From contig BFEA01000123.1 in the NCBI GenBank assembly GCA_003427395.1, forward strand, positions 291,709-318,250: a stretch of 26,542 nucleotides of DNA, given 5' to 3'. The notes under the pieces were generated by a model. That model was not told the origin of the DNA. It ran no database searches and saw only the letters and a list, made by a program, of their open reading frames with translations. The DNA is from Chara braunii (Eukaryota > Streptophyta > Charophyceae > Charales > Characeae). This document shows, in pieces, positions 1 to 8,107 of this stretch (positions within the stretch are counted from its first letter, which is position 1; each line of letters opens with the position of its first letter). A program made the translations under genes and the position numbers.

Positions 1-29
<29 letters not shown>
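1..29. repeat. (CT)n microsatellite at left edge
   Basis: Uninterrupted CT dinucleotides open the window. A longer CT tract also closes it (26492-26542), so both edges of this window sit in the same kind of simple repeat. This could reflect assembly breaks at microsatellites. Confidence 0.97.
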
Positions 30-33
<4 letters not shown>

Positions 34-311
34 GGTCGCAACCCGTAGAGCGCCCGAAGCGTGTGTAGGGACCCCTCGTAACACAAGTACACGGCCCCAA
101 AACTCACACCCGAACGTAGCCACATATCGCGGCAGTGTACACCCGCCCATTCCACACCAAAACGACAGCCCGTTTGTCAAAAACGAACGGGCACAAAGGA
201 AAAAATCTAGAAACCTAAAAAGAATCTAAAAGAGGAAATCTAACGAAAATCCAAAAAAAAACAAAACAAAAATAAATAAAAAATAGTCAAACTCCCCTTT
301 TGCAGAAAACG
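30..311. other. A-rich intergenic stretch, no gene seen
   Basis: No open frame of note and no RNA gene. Positions about 200-290 are strongly A-rich with short A runs. Nothing here resembles a known element. Confidence 0.6.
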
Positions 312-493
312 GTCACCCGTTCCCTCGGGTGACTTCCAGATGCACTAGGGCTGGACTTGAATGCCCCATGCAGTTCGAAGAGCGCCAGGTGGCGCTTCAG
401 TTTAGGTCCCCCTTTTTTTTTCTTTTCTTTTAGTCTTTTCCCGTTGGCTTAAGTCAACGGGCATGTCATGTCTCGTGGCTTTTCAGCCACGAG
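312..493. repeat. Cluster of four short hairpins
   Basis: Four inverted repeats lie within 182 bases, each with a different stem sequence. They are: GTCACCCG/CGGGTGAC (312-319/326-333, 6-nt loop); AGCGCCA/TGGCGCT (381-387/390-396, 2-nt centre); CCCGTTG/CAACGGG (440-446/455-461, CTTAAG in the loop); and CTCGTGGCT/AGCCACGAG (472-480/485-493, loop TTTC, which reads GAAA on the minus strand). A T-rich tract (412-439) precedes the last two. No protein is implied. The cluster may be part of an unrecognised repeat or of a structured transcript. Confidence 0.75.
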
Positions 494-708
494 CAACCAC
501 ACCCCAGATGCATGGTCCAACTAGCAAAGAGAATTGGATCGAATGCCTGCCTCTGGACGACATCATGGACAGGTGGGGGAAATCGATATATATTTTTGCG
601 TGCCATCCTTAAGAGTGCAAAGGCCATGCTGAATCGTGCGCCCGATCTGGACCGTGCGATCTGTGCGATCGGACGACCAGAGCCGAACGCGCAGGCAGCG
701 TTATAGCA
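494..708. other. Unassigned spacer
   Basis: Short open frames exist on both strands, but none has a recognisable motif. The only local feature is a short imperfect repetition of GTGCGATC near 653-670. Confidence 0.5.
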
Positions 709-854
709 GGGCAGCTCCAAAAAGGAGCTTTGCCCAGTAGGCCAGCATGTCAAATTCAATCCCGGTATCTGTCGGGTGAAAGTTTGGTGTGGTAACCTAC
801 TGGGCTAGCTCCTATAACGATAGTGATAGGAGCAGCTCTCCTATAAGAAGAGCT
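709..854. repeat. Nested hairpin block
   Basis: Inverted repeats can nest here. GGGC-AGCTCC (709-718) pairs with GGAGCT-TT-GCCC (724-735) around an A5 loop. CCCAGTAGG (733-741) pairs with CCTACTGGG (796-804), enclosing CCCG/CGGG (761-764/773-776). GCTCCTAT (808-815) pairs with ATAGGAGC (826-833). AGCTCT (834-839) pairs with AGAGCT (849-854). The stems overlap at 733-735, so alternative folds compete. This may be a foldback element remnant or a structured RNA; no family is recognised. Confidence 0.65.
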
Positions 855-883
855 TGGCCCAGCCAATGTCCCCCCATTCCGCA

Positions 884-1012
884 GCCTTGCAGGCCCTGCC
901 TGCCCATAGCCTTACAGGCTCGGCCTGCCTGCGGCCTTGCAGGCCTCGCCTGCTTGTCTGTGGCCCTGCCGGCCCCGCCAACTCATGGCCCCGCACGCTC
1001 AGTTGGCCGCGT
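884..1012. repeat. GC-rich degenerate 25-bp tandem repeat
   Basis: Variants of GCCTTGCAGGCCYTGCCTGC begin at about 884, 909, 934, 963 and 988, giving spacings of 25, 25, 29 and 25. The proline/alanine-rich frames that cross it are by-products of the repeat, not genes. Confidence 0.7.
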
Positions 1013-1347
1013 GACCTTGGCATCGGCCTATCAACCCCCTGGCTCGGCGTCAAGCCCCGCAGCCCTAGAATTAAACTCTCCTTCCTATTCCCCCTACGTC
1101 GCGGCTTTATACCCGGCGCACACCTCTTTTTAGCTCACTTAGGCCCTGAATCGTGCGGCTGTTGACATTATTTTAGGTAGACTAGGTCTAACTTTAGTTT
1201 TTCCATAACTGCACACTGCTGCAGCCTCGTCGAGAACTGTGGACGACAGTGCCGACTCCCGCTGTCTTGAACGGATGTCGACGTCGTCACACGTCAACGA
1301 CGTCAGGCTTTAGGTCTTTCAGTTATAGGGTTGGTCTGAATAACTTT
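1013..1347. other. Spacer before LINE 1, one hairpin
   Basis: No gene is seen. GACGTCGT (1280-1287) and ACGACGTC (1297-1304) form a perfect 8-bp hairpin with a 9-nt loop. The segment ends at GACTACG (1348-1354), the proposed left target-site duplication of the LINE that follows. Confidence 0.5.
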
Positions 1348-1365
1348 GACTACGTCAATCTCGTC

Positions 1366-3054
1366 AAGTGTCCCAATAAAAAGAAAGGGTTGGGCAGTGT
1401 CTTGACCTTTAAAACTCGGGCAGAAACCCTCACAGGCGTTTCTGTCCCGACAGCGGGGCATGGAGGGACGACGAGACGATTTCTGGCCCCGTTTGTTAAA
1501 AATCTGGAGGAAGCTTCCACCCCCAAATCGCCCCCCTCCCGTTCGATGGAAAGAAGTGGCAAGACAACCCCTTTTCAGGAACCGTTGGATCTCTGACGAA
1601 CGTGGACAGATCTTTTGTAGCTCTGATACCCCATGGAAAGGATGGGTGAAGAATGGTGTGTTGAAAGTAGGAGACCTCTGGGACGAGGAAAAGAAAGATT
1701 GGAAGTCCCCGGAGAGATTGAGGGAGGAGCTAAGATATTGCCATAATGTCGAGTCTGCCTTAGAGGAAATAACGGAGGCCTTCCCGGTGGGGTGGAGGCT
1801 CATCTTACGCAAAGGAAGGGTGCTGAAGGAGGGGGACTGGGTAGTCAAGAAGGGGAATGGAAGTAAGGTTGATCTTCCTCATTTGACCCGTCCGGAGGAG
1901 GTTCTTATTGAATGGTACAGCGTAGAAGGGAATGGAAGACTGGTAGGGAGCAGCGACCCCTTCCAATGGGTCCAAAAGGACGAGTTGCATAGAATCCGGG
2001 TGCTAGAGGACGGTGAGCAAAGGAGGGCGTTCCTTCCAGACATGGCTATTGATGCCCTCCCCATCGACCCCTTGGAATGGGTGTGGAACCTAGATCCACG
2101 ATTCAATCCAAGACAATCCAAACTTAAAACCTTGCCTGGTCTCACAGTCAAATCAGCATATCGTATGCTAAGGATCAAACGCTGTCTAAAAGACACACTG
2201 ATCGATCGATGGCAAAGGCACCTCAACGTAGATCGTCACCTTCTAACTCCCATAAGATGGTTCGGAGACACCAAGAGTAAACCTGGGAAAATCACATCGC
2301 TACAGTGGTAGATCCTGCATCGGTGCCTTCCCACCAATAATTGGTTGATCGATCATTTGCAGTTAGAACAACAGGGCCGAGCGCTCCCTTGGTGCGTTCG
2401 ATGTCAACAAGGTTTTCCGGTTAGAAAGAGAATAGAAACAATCGAGCATATATTTCTACAATGCCCTGCGGCTGTTCTTACCTGGAGGTGGTGGGACAGG
2501 GTGTGGCAACCGATAGTCCCAGGGCGACCATGGCCGTGGGATTGGCAGGCTATTTTATTGGGACATTACCGACCATTTCAGGACGATATCTTCCTAAGGA
2601 ACATGTTCCATCTGGCCCGACGAACGATTTTGTGGATCCTGGGGTGGCAACGTTGTGTCCTAACTCTAGACCACGTTAGGGTGGAGGGCGAGGAGAGGAT
2701 GGAACAACTCAAAATGCAGTTCCAATTTGAGCTCTCCCATAGGTGGAAATCTCTGAAACAAACGCTAGACACCCTCCATAGAGTCTCTGACGTAAGGGAA
2801 CAGCTACTACAGTTCTCTAGGGATGGTTGGGTGGGGACCGGGAGGGCTGGGTAGCGGAAGTATATTGGTCAGGATCGTGGGAGGAAGAGGTGGGAGGGGA
2901 GGGCGACCTCCAAGAACAAGTGCCTAGGGACTACCACCTGAAATTTAAGGAATGGCTAACTGTGGACCACAATATCCCTATGCGACCGGCAGAAGAATTC
3001 CCTGACCCGTTTCCCCCCCACCCATACGCCCTGGAAAAGTGTTCCTGTAGCTGA
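1366..3054 (+). pseudogene. LINE ORF2 C-terminal region with CCHC zinc knuckle
   Basis: One frame runs from the truncation to 2854 with a single TAG at 2309-2311 after about position 1400; the rest continues after a frame change near 2840 to a stop at 3054. In order it holds: the post-RT connection region (FWPRLLKIWRK, then ELRYCHN about 1725-1745 and EGDWVVKKG about 1827-1855); a KSAYRMLR block about 2150; and a reverse-transcriptase zinc-binding segment (zf-RVT type) with CVRC (about 2395-2406) and ETIEHIFLQC (about 2434-2463), i.e. Cys-X2-Cys and His-X4-Cys ligands. The TAG replaces a Gln that the sister copy at 23.2 kb keeps (HWQIEHR). The tail after 2840 is acidic and Pro-rich and ends in a Cys-Ser-rich tip. 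In an intact element this region would bind nucleic acid in the LINE RNP. This copy is dead: no RT, one nonsense change and one frameshift. Confidence 0.85.
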
Positions 3055-3987
3055 CTAACACACATAGCATATATAAGACAATTCCAGTTTTCCTGATGCA
3101 GTCAATTCCTGTTTTCCTCTACCTTTCACTGCCTTTCCCCCATTTCTGGCCCAAATGGTGTTGCTGCCCTTCCTGCTGGCTCTGAACCGGGCTCTTCATC
3201 TGGAATGCAGATAGAAGGTGATAGGATAGCAAGTCAGCTTTTTGCGTATTGAGTCCGGGTTCCTTCCTCATCAACTCTGCTCTGGCGTCATTCTGCTTAT
3301 CCAGTCAGCTGGGGGATAGTTGCCGACAAGGGGGAGGACGAATTTAGGACAGAAATGACAGACATCATACAGTTTTCGCGCTAAGCATCCTTAGGGTCAA
3401 AAATTGGGGGTCGGTTTCTTGTGGAGAGACGGGCAAGGGCATGGAGGGAATTACTGGTGCCCCCCAGGGTTCCTCCCCTGCCCGGACACAGGAAGACGGA
3501 TGGAGAATGGGGTCTTCCTGGCCTTCAGGTGAATCAGTCTGAGATCGGACCTTCAGGCATTCAAAGGAAAACCGGTCCTTCAACAGCAGTACTGTGGCGC
3601 CTGATCCAAGGCGAAGAGGTTTACGCCCTGCAGCTCAACACTCAGAGCAGACGATCTTGTGACGGAAGCTCCCATCTCCCGAAGACAGCGTTCACCTTTT
3701 TGAGGACAACATCTATCTCAGATTAAATTCTACCACAGCCTGCTCAGTGGCAGGTCCTTTTCTGGTTCTTTTCTATCTCTGCCAACGACCTGCTCAGTCA
3801 ATCCCCTGGAGTCCAGGGTATCAATGCTGGCAGGGACCCACAAATGTTTTCTGAGTTCAATCTGTATATGGGACGCTGGACCCACTTTCCAGCAGGCGAC
3901 GCTCCCCACCAATAGATGGAGCCTCTCCCCGACTGGTAGTGGTGTCTGCTCTTATCAGCATCACGACCATCGGTGGGGGTGTTTAAC
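3055..3987 (+). other. 3' untranslated region of LINE 1
   Basis: This is non-coding DNA between the ORF2 stop and the A tail. It holds small hairpins: CCTGC/GCAGG (3740-3744/3751-3755) and CCCTGG/CCAGGG (3804-3809/3813-3818). The last 120 bases (about 3868-3987) contain a motif found twice more in reverse orientation at 5132-5520: GACGCTGGACC, then CCAGCAGG, then CCCCACCAATAGAT. It is therefore the conserved 3' tail of the family. Confidence 0.65.
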
Positions 3988-4021
3988 AAAAAAAAAAAAA
4001 AAAAAAAAAAAAAAGACTACG

Positions 4022-5131
4022 GGGCAAGTACTTCCAAGTCACACCCCATGTTCAGAATGGGCAACTTTAGTTTCCTCAAAATGGCAAAAAAAGGCAACCC
4101 TAAAACTGTTGTCACTATAGCGGCTAATGACTCGTGTGGTTTTAAACCAACGCTAAACTTGCACATGTTATAACTCACACCATGCCTACAGTGCCACTTT
4201 GTCTTTTCTCGCCTAATATTTCAAACTAAAACTGTGACACAACCACAGTTTCCTCAAAAAACAAAAAAAAAAGTTACACATGTGAACGATTCAGCCACAT
4301 GGGCCAAGCCAAACGATTCAGCCACATGGGCCAAGCCAATCACAGAATTGCAGACTGGTCGACTAAGGGCCTTCGGGGACAACAATCATGTTCTCAAGGA
4401 TTCTGGTTTGCAATATAAATGAAACCCATCACACAGTTGAAAAGGGAAAACAAAAAACAATCCAAGACCACTGCACACGGCCCCCAAACTTGTTTTGCCT
4501 GGGACAAGATCAGCAAATCTGGTAACATGTGTCAACCTGATGGCGGATTAGGCCCTTTGTTCCAAAGGTTTCTTTTTAAAAAAAAGAAGAAGTCAGGGAT
4601 TCCACTGGACAGCATGCTACCGTACACCTAAGTGAAGACGGCCAGGTGCGCGATCTACACATGAGCACCCTCGCTATGGAGATGCAGACAGCTTTGCCTG
4701 TTGCCGAAATGGGGCCTTGTTGCACTGCTCACCATCAGCTAAGTTTGGCAAGCAGGTGCATGGATACATTTACTCGCTGAACTTGATTCCCCATCTGCGA
4801 CGGCCTTTGCTGATGCCCCCACCTGCCACAACTGTTTTGTGGAGGGGCATCCTTCCAAACCCTAGACAAGCAGACTTCTTGGGGAGTATTTCAGCTTCAC
4901 ACCTGGAGATGAGGCAGAATACTTTTTGGAGTCTTCTTGGCAATTTTCCGCTGTGGAGAGTTACGGTAACCATGTGTCCACCACACTACGAAAACTGCGT
5001 TCGTTTTCTCACGAAGTTTTACCACAGGTTGTGGCGAATGGCAAGTAGCTTCTTCAGATCCATCTTATAAAAGCAAATGGGCATGTTACAGCTCTTCCTC
5101 CTTTGTGCTTCAATGCGTACACGTTCAAGGA
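4022..5131. other. No gene recognised; A-rich spacer
   Basis: This is mostly AT-rich sequence with short A runs. The longest open frame (about 4717-5070, plus strand) lacks an ATG start and any motif I recognise. One perfect tandem duplication is annotated separately at 4285-4338. Confidence 0.5.
4285..4338. repeat. Perfect 27-bp tandem duplication
   Basis: A 27-bp unit starting AACGATTCAGCCACATGG occurs twice head-to-tail (4285-4311 and 4312-4338) with no mismatch, so the duplication is recent compared with the decayed elements around it. Confidence 0.95.
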
Positions 5132-5370
5132 TTTTTTTTTTTTTTTTTTTTTCTAATCAAGATTCTGTAGATTCTAGCAGGGAAGGTGATAGAAGCATCC
5201 CCTCTACTAGGACCTGTTTTGGTCACTGCATCTATTGGTGGGGAGAAGCACCTGCTGGAACACAGGTCCAGCGTCTGTCATGAACACCTGAATCAAATGA
5301 ACATGAGAGAATTTGGATCCTAGTGACTCATCCCCCTATGATTTAGACCAGCACCTCTTCACCCATTCCT
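5132..5370 (-). mobile_element. Short LINE 3'-tail copy with poly(A) (minus)
   Basis: On the minus strand, GACGCTGGACC...CCAGCAGG...CCCCACCAATAGATG (about 5280-5227) is followed about 75 bases later by an A run (T21 on plus, 5132-5152). This matches the order in the last 120 bases of LINE 1. Upstream similarity extends weakly (ATGTT...GATTCAG against ATGTT...GTTCAATC). It may be a strongly 5'-truncated LINE insertion or a SINE that borrows the LINE tail. The 5' boundary near 5370 is a guess from the neighbouring poly(A). Confidence 0.6.
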
Positions 5371-5377
5371 TTTCTTG

Positions 5378-5520
5378 TTTTTTTTTTTTTTTTGAAACAA
5401 CACCAGTAGGAAACCGCTAGTGGTGGTGATAATAGCCCCCCACCCCTAGCAGTCCAACGGCCGGCTCCAATCTATTGGTGGGGACCCACACCTGCTCGAA
5501 ATTGGGTCCAGCGTAAGCGC
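5378..5520 (-). mobile_element. Second LINE 3'-tail copy with poly(A) (minus)
   Basis: It has the same arrangement as the preceding copy: on the minus strand a TACGCTGGACCC motif (about 5517-5506), then CCCCACCAATAGATT, then an A run (T16 on plus, 5378-5393). The two minus-strand copies lie head-to-tail, with the second poly(A) next to the 5' side of the first. Read on plus, all three family members can encode IYWWG-x(2)-PA-x(3)-VQR, but this may be coincidence of a conserved DNA motif. The 5' end is not defined. Confidence 0.55.
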
Positions 5521-5766
5521 GAGTGCGTGGGGAGCTTACCGGCCGGCGGCCCCGGCGGTCAAGGTACCCAAGACCTCTGTGGTACTGAGGTGGACCGACG
5601 ACGTTGACGTCATCGCCATGGAGAGAGGTGGGTCAACAAGGCGGGGGAGAGAGGTGGGCGCCATCGCTGATAGAGGTTGAGAACGTGAGGAACTCGGCGA
5701 TAGTGGCGGCGAAATATGTTGTAAAGGGNGGGGATAGGGNGAAGGGAAGAGGGTGGCGATACGCCC
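5521..5766 (-). other. Possible 5' coding exon on minus strand (weak)
   Basis: On the minus strand an ATG near 5672 opens a Ser/Thr/Ala/Pro-rich frame starting MAPTSLPRLVDPPL. It runs about 45 residues to a GTAAGC sequence near 5537-5532 that could be a splice donor. No matching acceptor or second exon is seen, and the sequence beyond is LINE-tail repeat. Two ambiguous bases (5729 and 5740) lie just upstream. This could be a relic leader exon or chance; I recognise no protein family. Confidence 0.2.
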
Positions 5767-6290
5767 TGTGACGAACTGCTTTCTGCAGCCGTGCAATTTT
5801 CTGCGCAAGACTACTTCGGGGGTTGAATCGGGATGGCCGGGTAAATTGCATGGGTGCCCTTGCTTTGCTTGTTTTTCCTGTGCAATTGAGGCCGGGGTAA
5901 TCTTGCAACGGTTGGTAGCTGATTGCGCCTTAGCGAGCGTGAAAGATAACTGTTGACATAGCTTCTTTCTTGCTCTGCTGTGGGAAATGGGAATTTTGGC
6001 ACGATCGTCACGTGGGAAAATCTTTTTGAATTTTCATCTGACGTCGAGCCCCAGTGGGCTCTCGGAATTTGCTTCGTCCGGAATTTCTTTTTGCAATTAG
6101 GATTTAAATTAGGAATTTGGGCGCACCTCAATTTCTGCTGCACGGTGCTTCTTGCTTACGCACACCTTGCCGCGTCAGGATCTGCGCCTTAATCCTTGCA
6201 TGTAAGTGTAATTTTGTTTTGGCGGCCATGATTGCAAATGTAACCCTCTCGTTGTTGATACCTTTTGTGGCACCCCCGTGCTCGCGCACT
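5767..6290 (-). mobile_element. LTR 3'-end fragment (minus), relative of 20.3-kb insertion
   Basis: Read on the minus strand, this ends GCAGTTCGTCACA at 5767, closely matching the end of the 20302-22825 insertion (ATCGGTTCGTCACA). Collinear matches run back through ACCAATGCAATTT/ACCCATGCAATTT, GTCAACAGTTAT, AAATTCCGAGAGCC and ATGGCGCC/ATGGCCGCC to the equivalent of about 22240. Only about the last 0.5 kb is present; beyond about 6290 the sequence becomes repeat copy A. It is therefore a truncated LTR of the same family. Boundaries are approximate, because I aligned by eye. Confidence 0.7.
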
Positions 6291-6302
6291 TCTTCCTATA
6301 AG

Positions 6303-8107
6303 CGCATCGGTCCGGCACCGCACAAGCGGGGCGGGACCCTCCCGGCCGCGTCACGCAGGAGTTGGTCTATTTCTCATTCGAATATATACATGGAGCTTCC
6401 GCAAGCCGCTCCGACCAAGTGCGTCAGCCATACCTTTCGCGAGCCCCTACGGCAGGATAGGGTCTACGCGAGGCACAACTTACCTCCACCTAACGGGAGC
6501 TGTCACCTCCCATTGGTGGGCGTATCCCCGTCGAGCTACCAGTCCACAGTTCGAAAGCTAATCAGCTGCAATCGCAGTGGTGAACCAGCCGAGGGCGTTT
6601 CTCGTTCGCTGTAGCATAGGGGGTATGTGAGGTCTTACGCCTCTATCGAACCCGCACGTGAATCGACGCACTGGGGGCTGAGGTCCCAAGCGCGATTCAT
6701 CGTCGGTCGACTATGACACTTCCCACACACCAAGCGTGCGCCACTCTAAGAACATAAAAATTAGAACACGCACGCACACACGTGTATACAGAACGACACA
6801 GAACAAACAACGCGACAACACTCCTAATCCCTTAGTAGTCATCCCATAACTCTCTGATGCAGAAAACCAGATAGGCGTAACGCGCGAGACTTGATATAAA
6901 ACTGCGAGGACGCAAGGTCTTCTCATATCGACTTAGCAATGCATGAATACGTAAGCAGTCGCAATGATGGCGTACTATGTAGCACCCATAATCATGCGGG
7001 CCTCGTTAATCTCAAGAGTCGTTTTCGACACTCAAGTGTCGGCTGACACGCGTCTTGAGGGAATGGTCTCTCGACGCTAGACAACCGCCAAGTGCGGTTG
7101 AGAACCACACCCTCTTCTGCACACTGCAGAGAGTGGGTGGTACACAGGTTCCGGTCTGTGGTGGCAATCAACCCTTGTAGCCATGGAGACCAGCTCTATC
7201 ATCCAGGGTCTGGAAAGAAGTCAAGGGGTTTGACTTTGACGGTTGCCACAGAGTACAACGTCCAACTATAAAAAATTAACAAGCAAACTCAATCAGTAAA
7301 TAAACCGGCATTCCAATATCCATATTAAATCATAACTCGAGATAAATCCAAAGAAGGGAAAACGTAAACCCATCAGGTATGCAGATCGTGCGACACATGG
7401 TTGTTATTGTCACTACCTCCAAAGTAAGACTCGTATATCAAACTCCAAATACTAACCTGCATTAAAACATAGGTACAAACGATAACAACATTGCCATACA
7501 CCAATGTGGTCAACTTCACTATTCCCTATAACTCACACCACGCCTCACACACTCAAGCCCCCGTCATAGTCCAACTTTCTATAAATCTCATAAGTTTTTT
7601 ATAATGACCATTAAAAAAAGTTCGGTTAAAACCCTCAAAGAAACATATAAACTCTCAGGGATAAGGCATCAAGTTGAGGTACAGGTATAAGCAAAGTTGT
7701 GTCGTGAGCCGATAAGTCGACGATCAACCAACCGACCTGTTATCAGTGATAACAGAAGATGATCTTCGTGGGATAAGGCTAAAATTAGTCAAATCATGAA
7801 TCGAAACGTTCAAAAATACCTGTAACACAAGACATGTCAATTCCCAGACTAAGCTTATAAGTGTATGGAGAATAAATCCCCATATAACACTCTCACTGAA
7901 AATCTTCCCACAACACAATCTGAGTCTACCTCTAAGCCAGTGTCCAAAGAAAGATAGACATTTGACAGTATCTCCCCTATACAGAGTGGATCACCAGAAT
8001 CGTCACCTGTCGAAATATAATCTAACCCTTTTTAAACTAAGAAAATTTCGGCAGCGTTTCCCGTAGGAAAAGTGTCTTCTCATAATTTACACTAACTTAA
8101 ATATGAA
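6303..8107. repeat. Unknown 1.8-kb repeat, copy A
   Basis: Collinear with 10758-12586 (copy B), in the same orientation. Shared anchors in order are: GCGCATCGGTCC; CGCGTCACGCAGGA; CTCGTTCGCTGTAGCATAGG; GCTGAGGTCCCAAG; CTCTCGACGCTAGACAACCG; GGGGTTTGACTTTGACG; CCTGTTATCAGTGATAAC; and TTCGGCAGCGTTTCCCGTAGG. No convincing coding frame exists in it. Several short hairpins recur at the same place in both copies, sometimes with different stems. It ends abruptly at the minus-strand LINE. It could be an old LTR or part of a non-autonomous retroelement; no family is recognised. Confidence 0.8.
7740..7752. repeat. Conserved palindrome TTATCAGTGATAA (copy A)
   Basis: This 13-base palindrome is identical in copy B (12119-12131) although the surrounding sequence has diverged. 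The flanks ACCTG before it and GAAGATGAT after it are also kept. The conservation suggests constraint or recent sequence exchange. Confidence 0.75.

Larger units (their letters stand above)
1355..4014 (+). mobile_element. LINE 1: 5'-truncated non-LTR retrotransposon with poly(A)
   Basis: The element carries the C-terminal part of a LINE ORF2 (1366-3054), a long 3' untranslated region (3055-3987) and a 27-base A tail (3988-4014). GACTACG occurs directly before the homology start (1348-1354) and directly after the tail (4015-4021), as expected for a target-site duplication made by target-primed reverse transcription. The endonuclease and RT domains are missing, so this copy is 5'-truncated and non-autonomous. 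It belongs to the same family as the copies at 8107-10390 and 19300-23722, judged by shared post-RT motifs. The boundaries are inferred: the 3' end is firm because of the A tail, while the 5' end depends on the 7-bp repeat. Confidence 0.8.

Noticed and set aside
789-1165. Pro/Ala-rich frames on both strands
   Set aside because: They arise from the 25-bp GC-rich tandem repeat and have no domain.
1303-1848. Minus-strand 181-residue frame
   Set aside because: It lies antisense to the LINE 1 coding region, which has clear family motifs on plus.
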